NCBI RefSeq assembly: GCF_004564275.1 | Contig: NZ_SPDV01000018.1 | Location: 7,501 to 71,500, forward strand | Direction of reading: 5' to 3' | Source of the DNA: Sphingomonas parva (ex Maeng et al. 2020) | GTDB lineage: Bacteria; Pseudomonadota; Alphaproteobacteria; Sphingomonadales; Sphingomonadaceae | DNA: 64,000 nt | In this document: piece by piece, positions 25,553-35,150 of the stretch | How the letters are laid out: each line of letters starts with the position of its first letter | Position numbering within the stretch: the stretch's first letter is position 1 | Notes under the pieces: model-generated | What the model was told of the DNA's origin: nothing | Databases searched by the model: none | The model's input: only the letters and a program-made list of their open reading frames with translations | Program-made: the position numbers and the translations under genes

Positions 25553-27358
25553 ATGGCCGATCGCCCGCACCGTCGCCTTGCCGCCGCTTTGTCCCTGACC
25601 GCGCTCGTGTTCGTGCCGGCGCCGCCGCTCGCCGCGCAGCAGCCATCCGCCGCCCGCGAGTGGACCCCCGCCCAGGTCCAGGAGATCCTCGAGAGGACAC
25701 AGACGACGCGGCTCGCGCCCAGCCTCACTCATCTCAGCCCCGGCGAGCAGACCGCGGTCGGCAAGCTCGTCGAGGTGGGGCGGATCTTCCAGAACGTCTA
25801 CGAGCTCCAGCGCCACCGAAGCGCGCTGCAGATCCGCGACGCCCTCGCCCGCCGCACCGATCCGCACGGCCGCAATCTCGGCACCTTGTACAATCTGTTC
25901 CAGGGGCCGATCGCCACCACGCTCGACAACAAGAGAGTGCCGTTCGTGGCGGCCGAGGAAGCGCCTCCGGGGAAGAACGTCTACCCATGGGGCCTGACCA
26001 AGGCGGAGATCGACGCCTATCTCGCCGCACACCCGGGCGAGCGCGCCAGCCTCACCGACCTTCGTTCGATCGTGCGCCGCGCCGAGATGGCGGTACTGCG
26101 CCGCGATCTCGGCAAGCTGCGCCAGTATCCTGTGCTCGACACGCTCCACCCCGGCCTTCGCGCCCGCATCGAGCGGCTCGCCAAGGCGCCCGACCGCGCG
26201 ACCCTCTACGCCGTTCCCTACTCCCTTGCTTATGCCGACGAGATGATCGAGGCGCACCGCCTGCTCAACGAGGCGGCGGCCGCAGTCGAGCCGAGCGACT
26301 GGGAGTTCGCCAAATATCTGCGCAATCGCGCCCGCGACCTCCTTTCCGACGATTACGAATCGGGCGACGCCGCGTGGATCAAGGGCCGCTTCAAGAACCT
26401 CAACGCGCAGATCGGCGCCTATGAGACCTATGACGACGAGCTCTACGGCACCCGCGCCTTCTACAGCCTGAGCCTTCTCGCTGCGCGAAACGAGGAAGGC
26501 GCCGCGCTGCGCAAGGCGATGCAAGGCATCCAGGCACTCGAGGATTCACTGCCGACCGAGCGCCACAAGAAGGTGCAGGAGGACATTCCTGTCGGCGTCT
26601 ACGATGTGGTCGCTGATTTCGGTCAGGCGCGCGGCGCCAACACCGCCACCAACCTGCCGAACGAAGCCTATCTGGCCGCGCGCTACGGCAGCATCATCCT
26701 GCTGCGCGCCAACATCATGCGCGATCCGAACATCTTCCGCGGCAGCGGCGACGTTTTCGCGGCGGCGATGGTGCCGCAGGACGCCGCGCACCTCACCTCG
26801 GATGCGAACTTCTACCGCACCCTGTGGCACGAGGTCGGCCATTATCTCGGCCCGGACGTGACCCGCAGCGGACAGGCGCTCGACGTCGCGCTCGGACCCG
26901 ACGCCAGCCTGCTCGAGGAGATGAAGGCGGATCTCGTCTCGCTGTTCGTCGCCAGGGAGCTGCGGCGGCGCGATTATTATACGGCCGATCAGCTGCGCGC
27001 GCTCTACGCCAGCGGCATCCTGAGGACGCTCCAGAACAACAAGCCGCGGCGCGAGCAGCCTTACAACATGATGCAGCTGATGCAGTGGAACTGGTTCCTC
27101 GACCGCGGCGTGCTGAAGTTCGATGCGACGACGGCTAAGATGTCGATCGACTACGACCGATATCACGAGGCGGTGCGCGATCTTCTCCAGCAGGTGCTGG
27201 CGCTGCAGGAGAATGGCGACCGCGCCGCAGCGGAGGCCTTCATCGCGCGCTGGGGGCAATGGGACGAGGCGCTGCACGGCCGGATCGCCGCCAACGTGCG
27301 GGCCCAGCAGCGCTATCGCTACCGCCTGTTCGACTATGCGGTGATGCAGGGCCGCTGA
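25553..27358 (+). CDS. secreted M49-like zinc metallopeptidase (DPP III-related)
   Basis: A 601-aa protein with a signal peptide (residues 1-30, ending APPLAAQQ) and a long helical body. The zinc motif is HEVGH (~426-430) with a second ligand motif EEMKADLVSLF (~455), and RYGSIILLRANIMRDPNIF lies upstream. The EEMKAD spacing and overall plan fit the M49 dipeptidyl-peptidase III relatives also found fused to Nudix domains, but the zinc motif is the shorter HExxH, not the HExxGH of classical DPP III. CCGGAG precedes the ATG at 25553. It probably cleaves dipeptides from oligopeptides in the periplasm. It converges on cysNC with only 7 bp between. Confidence 0.72.
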   Translation: MADRPHRRLAAALSLTALVFVPAPPLAAQQPSAAREWTPAQVQEILERTQTTRLAPSLTHLSPGEQTAVGKLVEVGRIFQNVYELQRHRSALQIRDALARRTDPHGRNLGTLYNLFQGPIATTLDNKRVPFVAAEEAPPGKNVYPWGLTKAEIDAYLAAHPGERASLTDLRSIVRRAEMAVLRRDLGKLRQYPVLDTLHPGLRARIERLAKAPDRATLYAVPYSLAYADEMIEAHRLLNEAAAAVEPSDWEFAKYLRNRARDLLSDDYESGDAAWIKGRFKNLNAQIGAYETYDDELYGTRAFYSLSLLAARNEEGAALRKAMQGIQALEDSLPTERHKKVQEDIPVGVYDVVADFGQARGANTATNLPNEAYLAARYGSIILLRANIMRDPNIFRGSGDVFAAAMVPQDAAHLTSDANFYRTLWHEVGHYLGPDVTRSGQALDVALGPDASLLEEMKADLVSLFVARELRRRDYYTADQLRALYASGILRTLQNNKPRREQPYNMMQLMQWNWFLDRGVLKFDATTAKMSIDYDRYHEAVRDLLQQVLALQENGDRAAAEAFIARWGQWDEALHGRIAANVRAQQRYRYRLFDYAVMQGR

Positions 27359-27365
27359 GGCGTGA

Positions 27366-29147
27366 CTACAGGCCGAGGAAGCGCACGATCTCCTCGGCCG
27401 CGTCCTCGGCGCTGATCTCCAGAGTGTCGATGACGAGCTCCGGATGCTCCGGCGGCTCGTAGGGCGAATCGATCCCGGTGAAGTTCGGCAGGCGCCCCGC
27501 GCGCGCCTTGGCATAGAGGCCCTTCGGATCGCGGCGGGCGGCTTCCTCGAGCGGCGCGTGGACGAAGACCTCGACGAACGCTTCCTCGCCCACCAGCGCG
27601 CGCACCATCCGTCGCTCGGCGCGGAACGGCGAGATGAAGGCCGCGAGCACGATCAGACCGGCATCGAGCATCAATTTGGCCGTCTCGCCGACCCTGCGAA
27701 TGTTCTCCGCCCGATCGGCGTCGGTGAAGCCGAGATCCCGGCTGAGCCCGAGACGGATGTTCTCGCCATCGAGCAGGAAGCTGTGGCAGCCCCTGGCATA
27801 GAGCTTCGCTTCGACCAGGTTCGCGATGGTCGACTTCCCGGCGCCGCTGAGGCCGGTGAACCAGACCAGACGGGGCCTCTGGCCCTTCAGCGCCGCCCGG
27901 GCTTCCCGGCTCAGCCGGGGCGGCTGCGGCGAGAGATTCTCCGACCGGCGGAGCGCGAAATGGATCAGCCCGGCGCCGACGGTCTCGTTGCTGATCCGGT
28001 CGATCACGATGAAGCCGCCGAGCTCCCGGCAGTCCCGGTAGGGCGCGAAGACGATCGGGTGATCGGTCCAGAAATGCGCGACTCCGATGCCGTTCATCCT
28101 CAGCGTCTTCGCCGGCAGCCGGTCGAACGTGTTGACGTCGATCTCGTGCTTGGGCGGCAGGATGGTGACCAGAGCCGACTGACCGGCCAGCTTCAGCTCA
28201 TATTGCCGGCCGGGGGTCAGCTCCTCGCCCGAGAGCCAGATGATCGTCCCTTCGAACTGGTCCGCCACCTGGGCGCCCTCGGCGGCGACGAGGACGTCGC
28301 CGCGCGCGCAATCGACCGGCTCGGTCAGCTCGATCGACACCGATTGACCGGCCTCGGCCTGTTCGAGCGTCGCATCGCCAAGCAGGATGCGCGCGACGCG
28401 GGCACTGGTTCCCGCCGGCATCACCCGCAGGGAGTCGCCCGGGCGGACGGCACCGCTGGCGACGAGCCCGCAAAGGCCGCGGACGCCGCCACGCGTCACG
28501 CTCTGAACGGGAAGCCGGAATGGCGCCGAATCTGCCTCGGCGGTAGCCGGGTCGGCCGCGTCGAGGTGATCGAGCACGGTGGGGCCTCGATACCAGGGCA
28601 TCTGATCCGACGGGCGGGCGACATTGTCCCCGGACCGACCCGAGACCGGGATGGCGGTGAACTCCGGAACCACCTCGCGATAATCCGCGACGATCCGGTC
28701 GAACGCCGATTGGTCCCAGCCGACGAGATCCATCTTGCTGACGACCAAAACGAAGGCGCGGACGCCGAGCAGGCGGCAGAGGAAGCTGTGCCGCCGCGTC
28801 TGCGGGAGGATCCCGTGCCGCGCGTCGACCAGAACGAGCGCGAGCTCTGCATTGCTCGCGCCGGTAACGAGATTGCGGGTATATTGCTCGTGGCCGGGCG
28901 CGTCGGCGACGATGAAGCTGCGCCGCGGCGAAGCGAAGAAGCGATGAGCGAGGTCGATCGTGATGCCCTGCTCGCGCTCGGCCTCCAGCGCATCGAGCAG
29001 CCTCGCGAGATCGCCGCCACACCGGGCCAGCTCCGCCTGCGACGCGGAGCCGGTCTCGACGAGCAGGCGTCCGAGAAGCGTCGACTTGCCGTCGTCGACC
29101 GATCCGCAGGTGATGAAGCGCAGGCTCGATCGGGCAGCGGCCGGCAT
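27366..29147 (-). CDS. cysN: sulfate adenylyltransferase subunit 1 fused to adenylylsulfate kinase
   Basis: A 593-aa CysNC fusion for sulfate activation. The GTPase part (~1-400) has the P-loop GSVDDGKST (15-23), [13 protein letters not shown] and SKMDLVGW, with EF-Tu-like beta domains after it. The C-terminal ~170 residues are APS kinase: P-loop GLSGAGKST (~428), [18 protein letters not shown], and [24 protein letters not shown]. It powers ATP sulfurylase (CysD) by GTP hydrolysis and then makes PAPS. Its ATG directly follows the CysD stop codon, so the subunits are co-translated. PAPS production suggests sulfated products or PAPS-dependent reduction elsewhere in the genome. Confidence 0.96.
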   Translation of the reverse strand: MPAAARSSLRFITCGSVDDGKSTLLGRLLVETGSASQAELARCGGDLARLLDALEAEREQGITIDLAHRFFASPRRSFIVADAPGHEQYTRNLVTGASNAELALVLVDARHGILPQTRRHSFLCRLLGVRAFVLVVSKMDLVGWDQSAFDRIVADYREVVPEFTAIPVSGRSGDNVARPSDQMPWYRGPTVLDHLDAADPATAEADSAPFRLPVQSVTRGGVRGLCGLVASGAVRPGDSLRVMPAGTSARVARILLGDATLEQAEAGQSVSIELTEPVDCARGDVLVAAEGAQVADQFEGTIIWLSGEELTPGRQYELKLAGQSALVTILPPKHEIDVNTFDRLPAKTLRMNGIGVAHFWTDHPIVFAPYRDCRELGGFIVIDRISNETVGAGLIHFALRRSENLSPQPPRLSREARAALKGQRPRLVWFTGLSGAGKSTIANLVEAKLYARGCHSFLLDGENIRLGLSRDLGFTDADRAENIRRVGETAKLMLDAGLIVLAAFISPFRAERRMVRALVGEEAFVEVFVHAPLEEAARRDPKGLYAKARAGRLPNFTGIDSPYEPPEHPELVIDTLEISAEDAAEEIVRFLGL

Positions 29148-30047
29148 CTAGAAATAGCCCTCGCGCTTCTTCCGCTCCATTGCGGCAGTCCCGTCACGAT
29201 CGATCAGCCGTCCGTGCCGCTCGGGCAATCGCGTTGCTCCCATCTCCGCCAGGATCTCCGGCACTGATCGTGCCCGGCTCTCGATCGCGCCGGACAGCGG
29301 GTAGCAGCCCAGGGTGCGAAAGCGGACGAAGCGCTGCCGCAGCGATTCCCCCGGGAAGAGCGGCAGCCGATCGTCATCGGCGACGAGGATCGTCCCGTTG
29401 CGCTCGACCGTGGGGCGCGGAGCCGCGAAATAGAGGGAGCAGACCTCCACCCCCTCCGCCTCGACGTAGCGCCAGACATCGAGCTCGGTCCAGTTGGACA
29501 AAGGAAAGGCCCGGATGCTCTCCCCCTCCCCCTTGCGCAGATTGTAGACCCGCCAGAGCTCCGGGCGCTGCTGCCTCGGATCCCAGCGATGGCCGCGGCT
29601 GCGCAATGAGAAGATCCGCTCCTTCGCCCGCACGCCCTCCTCGTCCCGGCGCGCGCCCGCAATGGCGACGTCGAACCGATGCGTATCGAGCGCCTGCTTC
29701 AGGCCATCGGTCTTCCACAGGCGCGTATGCAGCGCCGAGCCGTGCTCGAACGGGTTGATGCCCCTCGCCTGCGCTTCCGGGTTGCGATGGACGATCAGCT
29801 CCATGCCGGCGGCGGCGGCCACCCTGTCCCGCAAGGCGTACATCTCGCGAAACTTCCAGCTGGTATCGACGTGCAGAAGCGGGAAGGGCGGCGGCGCCGG
29901 CGCGAAGGCCTTGCGCGCCAGGTGAAGCAGAACCGAACTGTCCTTGCCGGCGGAATAGAGCATCACCGGCCGATCGGCTTCCGCCGCGGCCTCGCGGAGA
30001 ATGTGGATCGCCTCCGCCTCGAGGCGCTGGAGATGGGTGAGCACCAT
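29148..30047 (-). CDS. cysD: sulfate adenylyltransferase subunit 2
   Basis: Forms APS from ATP and sulfate with CysN. The 299-aa protein starts [19 protein letters not shown], the normal CysD N-terminus, which is why I chose the ATG at 30047 even though it lacks a clear ribosome site; an ATG at 30105 would add 19 residues. PP-loop [13 protein letters not shown] is at ~31-43. [28 protein letters not shown] and [15 protein letters not shown] are family signatures. It leads the cysD-cysNC operon and diverges from the metallo-beta-lactamase-fold gene. Confidence 0.95.
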   Translation of the reverse strand: MVLTHLQRLEAEAIHILREAAAEADRPVMLYSAGKDSSVLLHLARKAFAPAPPPFPLLHVDTSWKFREMYALRDRVAAAAGMELIVHRNPEAQARGINPFEHGSALHTRLWKTDGLKQALDTHRFDVAIAGARRDEEGVRAKERIFSLRSRGHRWDPRQQRPELWRVYNLRKGEGESIRAFPLSNWTELDVWRYVEAEGVEVCSLYFAAPRPTVERNGTILVADDDRLPLFPGESLRQRFVRFRTLGCYPLSGAIESRARSVPEILAEMGATRLPERHGRLIDRDGTAAMERKKREGYF

Positions 30048-30114
30048 CGCGGCGGAAGGTAACGCGAGCCCCGGGGTTGTTGCAACGTGCCGGGGCGCGG
30101 GCCATGTCCGCGCC

Positions 30115-30777
30115 ATGACCAATCCTCCCTTGAAGGCCGCGATCGTGCCGGTGACTCCGCTCCAGCAGAACTGCACCTTGCTGTGGTGCACCGAGACGAT
30201 GCGCGGCGCCTTCACCGATCCGGGCGGAGACCTCGACCGGCTAAAGACGGCGGCGGCGCAGAACGGCGTGACGATCGAGAAGATCCTGCTCACCCACGGC
30301 CATATCGACCATTGCGGATCGGCCAAGATCCTGGCTGACGAACTGGGCGTGCCGATCGAGGGCCCGCATGAGGACGACCGCTTCTGGATCGCGCGGCTCG
30401 AGGACGACGGCCGCAGCTACGGCATCACCGGAAAGGTCTTCGAATCGGACCGTTGGCTGGTGAACGGGGACACGGTCACCGTCGGCAACCTGACCTTCGA
30501 CGTTTATCATTGCCCCGGCCACACGCCGGGCCATGTCGTCTTCCACCACGCCCCGTCCAAGCTGGCGATCGTCGGCGACGTGCTGTTCCGCGGCTCGATC
30601 GGTCGCACCGACTTCCCGATGGGCAACCACCAGGACCTGCTCGATGCGATCACCCAGCGCCTGTGGCCGCTGGGTGATGATACCGCCTTCGTGCCGGGCC
30701 ACGGGCCGATGAGCACCTTCGGCCACGAGCGGCGGAGCAACCCGTTCGTCGGCGATCAGGTGCTCGCCCGCGGCTGA
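30115..30777 (+). CDS. metallo-beta-lactamase-fold hydrolase (glyoxalase II-like)
   Basis: A 220-aa cytosolic hydrolase of the YcbL/glyoxalase-II-like group. Metal ligands are in [16 protein letters not shown] (HxHxDH), [26 protein letters not shown] and [19 protein letters not shown]-like QNCTLLWC at the start and [13 protein letters not shown] are typical of the small bacterial group. The physiological thioester substrate is unknown. Confidence 0.92.
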   Translation: MTNPPLKAAIVPVTPLQQNCTLLWCTETMRGAFTDPGGDLDRLKTAAAQNGVTIEKILLTHGHIDHCGSAKILADELGVPIEGPHEDDRFWIARLEDDGRSYGITGKVFESDRWLVNGDTVTVGNLTFDVYHCPGHTPGHVVFHHAPSKLAIVGDVLFRGSIGRTDFPMGNHQDLLDAITQRLWPLGDDTAFVPGHGPMSTFGHERRSNPFVGDQVLARG

Positions 30778-30793
30778 GCGCGCGGGTGCGGAG

Positions 30794-31234
30794 TCAGAGG
30801 GCGGTGTGCTCCGCATAGGTGACCGCCGGCTGCGGCCGGTATGTCGAGGCAAGAACCAGGGCATAGCCGGCGAGCCCGACCAGGATCAGCCAGGTGGTGA
30901 GGATGCCGATCATCCGCAGCTTGTTGGGAGCGGGACGGTCCATTCCGAACGGATGGAGCAGCCGGCCGACGATGAAGACCACCGCGACGATCCACAGCCA
31001 GGTCGGCGATCCCGCGGCAAGCTCGATCAGGGCGAGCAGGATCAGGAAGAAGGGAGTGTATTCGGTGAAGTTCGCCTCCGCCGGCCGCATCCGGTTCAGG
31101 ATCGCGGCGTTGCCGGCGTCGCCCACCGAGACCTTGTCGCGGAGCCTGAGGCGGCTGATCCTTGTGCCCAGCCAGATGTTGATCAGCGCCGCGCCGGCAG
31201 CGATGGTGAGGGTGATCGGCAGGGTCAGGGTCAT
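30794..31234 (-). CDS. MAPEG family membrane protein
   Basis: A 146-aa integral membrane protein with four hydrophobic helices. The MAPEG signature is visible: INIWLGTRISRLRLRDKVSVGDAGNAAILNRMRPAEANFTEYTPFFLILLALIELAAG, with the conserved R-x-x-x-N and E residues. Bacterial members such as YecN are of unknown function; eukaryotic ones are glutathione transferases or leukotriene synthases. It is monocistronic, convergent with the metallo-hydrolase. Confidence 0.9.
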   Translation of the reverse strand: MTLTLPITLTIAAGAALINIWLGTRISRLRLRDKVSVGDAGNAAILNRMRPAEANFTEYTPFFLILLALIELAAGSPTWLWIVAVVFIVGRLLHPFGMDRPAPNKLRMIGILTTWLILVGLAGYALVLASTYRPQPAVTYAEHTAL

Positions 31235-31427
31235 CGGCTCGGGCTCCTTGGCTCATCCACCGCTTCTCATGCCAAGGCGATGCTTGCAACAGCGGCCGAA
31301 ATCGCTATAGGGCACACCGCTCAGGCGCGAGCACCCGGCCGCCATGGCCTGCGGCCGAACCAGCCGTTGACCATTGGCCGCTCGCTCGCCACATCAACGA
31401 ACCCGATCGATTGGAACAGGTGCCAGG

Positions 31428-31607
31428 ATGGCCGTCCCTAAGAGAAAGACCTCGCCCTCGAAGCGCAACATGCGCCGCAGCCATCATGCGCTGAAGCCCG
31501 TGAACTTCCAGGAATGCTCGAACTGCGGTGAGCTGCACCTCCCGCACAACCTGTGCACCGGTTGCGGTCACTACAACGGGCGTGAAGTCCTGCCGGTCGA
31601 GGCCTAA
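31428..31607 (+). CDS. rpmF: 50S ribosomal protein L32
   Basis: A 59-aa large-subunit protein. N-terminus [21 protein letters not shown] is invariant for L32, and a zinc-ribbon pair CSNCG and CTGCG is retained. AGGTGCCAGG precedes the ATG at 31428. It lies 34 bp before plsX, the widely conserved rpmF-plsX-fabH order that links translation and lipid synthesis. Confidence 0.97.
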   Translation: MAVPKRKTSPSKRNMRRSHHALKPVNFQECSNCGELHLPHNLCTGCGHYNGREVLPVEA

Positions 31608-31641
31608 GGCTTTAGACTGACGGTTTCAGGAGACGACGTCG

Positions 31642-32691
31642 GTGGTCAGCTCGCCACGGATCGCAATAGACGCGATGGGTGGTGATGTCGGCCCGGCGGT
31701 AATGTGCGCGGGCGCCGCCCTCGCCTACCGCCGTCGTCCCGATCTGTCCTTCCTGCTGATCGGCGACGAATCCGCGATTCGGGCGGAGCTCGCCGCGCAT
31801 CCGGAGCTCGCCGCGGTCAGTGAGATCGAGCACACGCCGGACGTGATCTCGGCCGAGGACAAGCCGAGCCAGGCGATTCGCCGCGCCAAGACCACGTCGA
31901 TGGGCCGCGCCGTCGCGGCAGTGAAAGCCGGCGAGGCCCATGCCGCCGTCTCCGGCGGCAACACCGGCGCGCTGATGGCGATGGCCAAGCTCGCGCTCCG
32001 CACGATGAAGGGCATCGATCGCCCTGCGCTGGCCGCCCTGCTGCCGACGCTCGGCGAGAACGATCTCGTCATGCTCGATCTCGGCGCCAACACCGAATCG
32101 GACGCGCGCAACCTCGTCCAGTTCGCCGTGATGGGCGCGGCCTATTCCCGCGTCGTCCTCGATCTCGAGCGTCCGCGCGTGCAGTTGCTCAACATCGGCA
32201 CCGAGGAGCTGAAGGGCACGGACGAGCTGAAGGAAGCCGCCGCGATCCTGCGCGAGGCCGATTATCTCGGCATGCGCTTCGAAGGCTTCATCGAGGGAGA
32301 CAAGATTTCGCGGGGCGACGTCGACGTGGTCGTCACCGACGGTTTCTCCGGCAACATCGCCCTCAAGTCGCTCGAAGGCACGGCCCGCTTCGTCACCGAC
32401 CTGCTGCGCCGCGCGTTCACCAGCTCGCTGCGCTCCAAGATCGGCTTCCTGATCTCGCGGCCGGCGACCGAGCTGCTCAAGCACCATCTCGATCCGAACA
32501 ACCACAATGGCGCGGTTTTCCTCGGCCTTAACGGTCTGGTGGTGAAGAGCCACGGCAGCGCCAACGAGAAAGGCGTCGCCAACGCCATAAGAGTTGCCGC
32601 CCGCATGGTACGCGAAGATTTGACCCGCAAGATCATCGAGGATCTCGACAACATTTCCGCGCACCGCGCCGCCGTGGAAGCGGCGAAGTGA
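31642..32691 (+). CDS. plsX: phosphate acyltransferase PlsX
   Basis: Makes acyl-phosphate from acyl-ACP for phospholipid synthesis. The 349-aa protein starts with GTG at 31642 behind [66 protein letters not shown] and [16 protein letters not shown] are PlsX hallmarks. Its stop overlaps the fabH GTG start (GTGA). Confidence 0.97.
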   Translation: MVSSPRIAIDAMGGDVGPAVMCAGAALAYRRRPDLSFLLIGDESAIRAELAAHPELAAVSEIEHTPDVISAEDKPSQAIRRAKTTSMGRAVAAVKAGEAHAAVSGGNTGALMAMAKLALRTMKGIDRPALAALLPTLGENDLVMLDLGANTESDARNLVQFAVMGAAYSRVVLDLERPRVQLLNIGTEELKGTDELKEAAAILREADYLGMRFEGFIEGDKISRGDVDVVVTDGFSGNIALKSLEGTARFVTDLLRRAFTSSLRSKIGFLISRPATELLKHHLDPNNHNGAVFLGLNGLVVKSHGSANEKGVANAIRVAARMVREDLTRKIIEDLDNISAHRAAVEAAK

Positions 32692-33650
32692 CCCGGCGCT
32701 CGGTCATCGTTGGCACCGGCTCGGCGCTTCCCGCCAACCGCGTCACCAACGCCCAGCTCGCCGAGCGCGTCGATACCAGCGACGAATGGATCGTCGAGCG
32801 GACCGGCATCCGCACCCGCCACATCGCCGGGGACGGCGAGACCACCGCAACGCTCGCCACCGAGGCGGCGCGGAAGGCTCTCGCGGCGGCCGGCATCTCG
32901 CCCGAACAGATCGGCCTGATCGTCCTCGCCACCGCGACGCCCGACCAGACCTTCCCGGCCAGCGCCACCCGCGTCCAGACGGCGCTCGGCATAAATGATT
33001 GCATCGCCTTCGATGTCGCCGCGGTCTGCACCGGCTTCCTCTATGCACTGTCCGTCGCCGACAACATGGTGAAGGGCGGCATGGCCGATTACGCCCTGGT
33101 CATCGGATCGGAGACCTTCAGCCGCATCCTCGACTGGGAGGACCGGGCGACCTGCGTCCTGTTCGGCGACGGCGCCGGCGCTCTCGTCCTCCAGGCGCAG
33201 GACACAGAGGATCGCGGCATCCTCGCCAGCCGCCTCCACGCCGACGGGCGGCACAACGACCTGCTGTACGTCGACGGCGGGGTTTCCACGACCGGTACGG
33301 TCGGCAAGCTCCGGATGAAGGGCAAGGAAGTCTTCCGCCACGCGGTGGTGAATCTCGCCGACGTGCTGAACGAGGTGCTCGGCGTCGCCGGGCACAGCGC
33401 GGACGAGGTCGACTGGGTGGTGCCGCACCAGGCCAACAAGCGCATCCTCGACGCGACCGCCAAGAAGCTCGGCCTGCCGCCGGAGCGCGTGATCGTCACC
33501 GTCGACCAGCACGCCAACACCTCGGCGGCCTCGGTGCCGCTGGCGCTCGACACGGCGGTCCGCGACGGCCGGATCAAACAGGGCGACCTGATCGTGCTCG
33601 AAGCGATGGGCGGCGGCTTCACCTGGGGCGCCGCAGTCGCCCGCTTCTAG
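32688..33650 (+). CDS. fabH: 3-oxoacyl-ACP synthase III
   Basis: Starts fatty-acid synthesis by condensing acetyl-CoA with malonyl-ACP. 320 aa, GTG start overlapping plsX. Catalytic cysteine in AVCTGF (~114), histidine in PHQANKRI (~246) and asparagine in HANTSAAS (~276). [14 protein letters not shown] and GDGAGALVL are family signatures. The C-terminus [17 protein letters not shown] is standard. Confidence 0.97.
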   Translation: MTRRSVIVGTGSALPANRVTNAQLAERVDTSDEWIVERTGIRTRHIAGDGETTATLATEAARKALAAAGISPEQIGLIVLATATPDQTFPASATRVQTALGINDCIAFDVAAVCTGFLYALSVADNMVKGGMADYALVIGSETFSRILDWEDRATCVLFGDGAGALVLQAQDTEDRGILASRLHADGRHNDLLYVDGGVSTTGTVGKLRMKGKEVFRHAVVNLADVLNEVLGVAGHSADEVDWVVPHQANKRILDATAKKLGLPPERVIVTVDQHANTSAASVPLALDTAVRDGRIKQGDLIVLEAMGGGFTWGAAVARF

Positions 33651-33673
33651 AGACGCCTCGTCGCAACACAGGT

Positions 33674-33702
33674 TTGCAGACGTCGGGCATTTGCACTATG
33701 CT
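33674..33702 (+). promoter_or_regulatory. candidate sigma-70 promoter for ihfA
   Basis: TTGCAG (33674-33679), a 17-bp spacer, then TATGCT (33697-33702), 37 bp before the ihfA start and within the 88-bp fabH-ihfA gap. It would let ihfA-merR be expressed apart from the fatty-acid genes. Confidence 0.5.
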
Positions 33703-33738
33703 TTTACTTCATTTTTCTTCCGGGGAGGGGGACGCCAG

Positions 33739-34062
33739 ATGGCTGACGCGGGAATCTTGAGGCGCACGGAGGCGGGAACGCTGACGAGGGCGGACCTCTC
33801 GGACGTGATTCACCGCGAGATCGGCCTGTCCCGCGCCGAATCGGCCGGCATCGTCGAGCGCATCCTCCACCACATGTGCCACGCTCTGTCCGACGGGCAG
33901 AACGTCAAGATCTCCGGCTTCGGCAGCTTCATCCTGCGCGACAAGGGCGAGCGCGTCGGACGCAATCCGAAGACCGGCGTCGAAGTCCCGATCGCGCCGC
34001 GCCGGGTGCTGACCTTCCGCGCCAGCCAGATCATGCGCGAGCGTATCGCCAAGGCCGGCTGA
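33739..34062 (+). CDS. ihfA: integration host factor subunit alpha
   Basis: DNA-bending protein of the HU/IHF family, 107 aa, partner of IhfB. ATG at 33739 follows [46 protein letters not shown], the GFGSF turn in [25 protein letters not shown] and the DNA-arm [14 protein letters not shown] are standard; the alpha-type sequence and location before a MerR gene fit IhfA. It begins 5 bp before the next gene's ATG. Confidence 0.94.
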   Translation: MADAGILRRTEAGTLTRADLSDVIHREIGLSRAESAGIVERILHHMCHALSDGQNVKISGFGSFILRDKGERVGRNPKTGVEVPIAPRRVLTFRASQIMRERIAKAG

Positions 34063-34067
34063 GGCCT

Positions 34068-34448
34068 ATGGCCGAGGCGCCCCGCAAGAGCGAACAGGCC
34101 TTCCGGACGATCGGCGAGCTGGCGTCCGACCTCGGCGTCCCGCAGCATATATTGCGCTACTGGGAGACGCGCTTTCCGCAGCTCCGGCCGCTGCAGCGCG
34201 CCGGCAACCGCCGCTATTACCGGCCGTCCGACGTCGCGCTCGCGCATCGTATCCACCGGCTGCTGAACCAGGACGGCTACACCATCCGCGGAGTCCAGCA
34301 GCTCTTGGCCGGCAAGGCGGGCGACGGCGAGGATCTGGTCGGAGCCACCGGCCCGACGCCGGCCAATCAGCAGGCGAGCCTCCCGCTCGAGGAGCTCCGC
34401 GCGATCCGCCAGACGCTGGCCGAGGCGCTGGACGAGGCCGCGGTCTAG
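34068..34448 (+). CDS. MerR family transcriptional regulator
   Basis: A 126-aa regulator with an N-terminal winged-helix domain: [56 protein letters not shown]-terminal region is short, with no cysteine-based effector site, as in the alphaproteobacterial gene that normally follows ihfA. Targets are unknown; the constant position suggests control of this operon or a cell-cycle role. Confidence 0.92.
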   Translation: MAEAPRKSEQAFRTIGELASDLGVPQHILRYWETRFPQLRPLQRAGNRRYYRPSDVALAHRIHRLLNQDGYTIRGVQQLLAGKAGDGEDLVGATGPTPANQQASLPLEELRAIRQTLAEALDEAAV

Positions 34449-34484
34449 GCTCGTTTCAGCCGCTATTCCGTCGATTCCCGTGCC

Positions 34485-34596
34485 CGTCATCCCGGCGAAG
34501 GCCGGGGTCCCAGCGAGATTAGCCCCAGCGCTGATGGAGCACTCTCTTGAGGCACAGGCCAACTGACCCGCGATCCCGGCCTTGGCCGGGATGACG
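34485..34596. repeat. sphingomonad-type inverted repeat (REP-like)
   Basis: Left arm 34485-34510 reads CGTCATCCCGGCGAAGGCCG then GGGTCC; right arm 34572-34596 is its near-exact reverse complement (GATCCCGGCC...GGGATGACG). About 60 bp lie between. The GTCATCCCGGC...GCCGGGATGAC unit is a dispersed intergenic element common in alphaproteobacteria. It fills the gap between merR and the sixA-like gene and could form a long hairpin in either transcript. Confidence 0.75.
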
Positions 34597-34616
34597 GATC
34601 TGGGCCGGGGCCAGCC

Positions 34617-35150
34617 TCAGTGCGTGTCCTCGTCGGGCCCGAGCTCGGGGTCGAGGTCGCGCGGACGGATGAAGCGGGCGAGGCGCCCGGTTCCGGGGGC
34701 GATCTCGGACCAAGGGATGTCGAAGGCGATCTCGGCGAGCGTCGCGGTCGGGTATTTGACCGCGACCTCGCTGCGCAGCGCCCCGTCGCCGGCAAGCAGC
34801 AGCGCGAGCTCCTCGAGCCCCGGATTGTGGCCGACGAGGAGCAGGCGGGCCACCTCGTCGGGGGTGGCATGGACGAGATCGAGCAGGGTCGTCGGGCTGG
34901 CGAGGTAGAGGCGCTCGTCATAATCGGCGCCGAGCCGGCCGAAGGCACCCTCCACCTCGCCAAGCGTCTCCATCACCCGGCGCGCCGGTGAGGCAAGGAC
35001 GCGGTCGAAGCCGAGGCCGAGGCTGCGCATCTCGGCGCCGACGGTGCGGGCGGCGCGGCGGCCGCGCGGATTGAGCGGACGATCGAAATCCCGGGCGACC
35101 GGATCGTCCCAGGTGGACTTGGCGTGGCGCAGCAGCGTCAGCGTCTTCAT
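34617..35150 (-). CDS. SixA-like histidine phosphatase
   Basis: A 177-aa histidine phosphatase superfamily protein. Catalytic LLRHAKSTWDDP (RH-x-K form typical of SixA-like proteins), RPLNPRGRRAA, RVLASPARRVMET and the second histidine in LLLVGHNPGLEELALLL. SixA removes phosphate from phosphohistidine in signalling proteins; this group may act on small molecules. Overlaps the helicase stop as ATGA. Confidence 0.88.
   Translation of the reverse strand: MKTLTLLRHAKSTWDDPVARDFDRPLNPRGRRAARTVGAEMRSLGLGFDRVLASPARRVMETLGEVEGAFGRLGADYDERLYLASPTTLLDLVHATPDEVARLLLVGHNPGLEELALLLAGDGALRSEVAVKYPTATLAEIAFDIPWSEIAPGTGRLARFIRPRDLDPELGPDEDTH

Noticed and set aside
24218-26524. N-terminal extension of the serine hydrolase to 768 residues
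   Set aside because: The extra part runs opposite the M49-like peptidase and precedes a proper lipoprotein signal at 25441.
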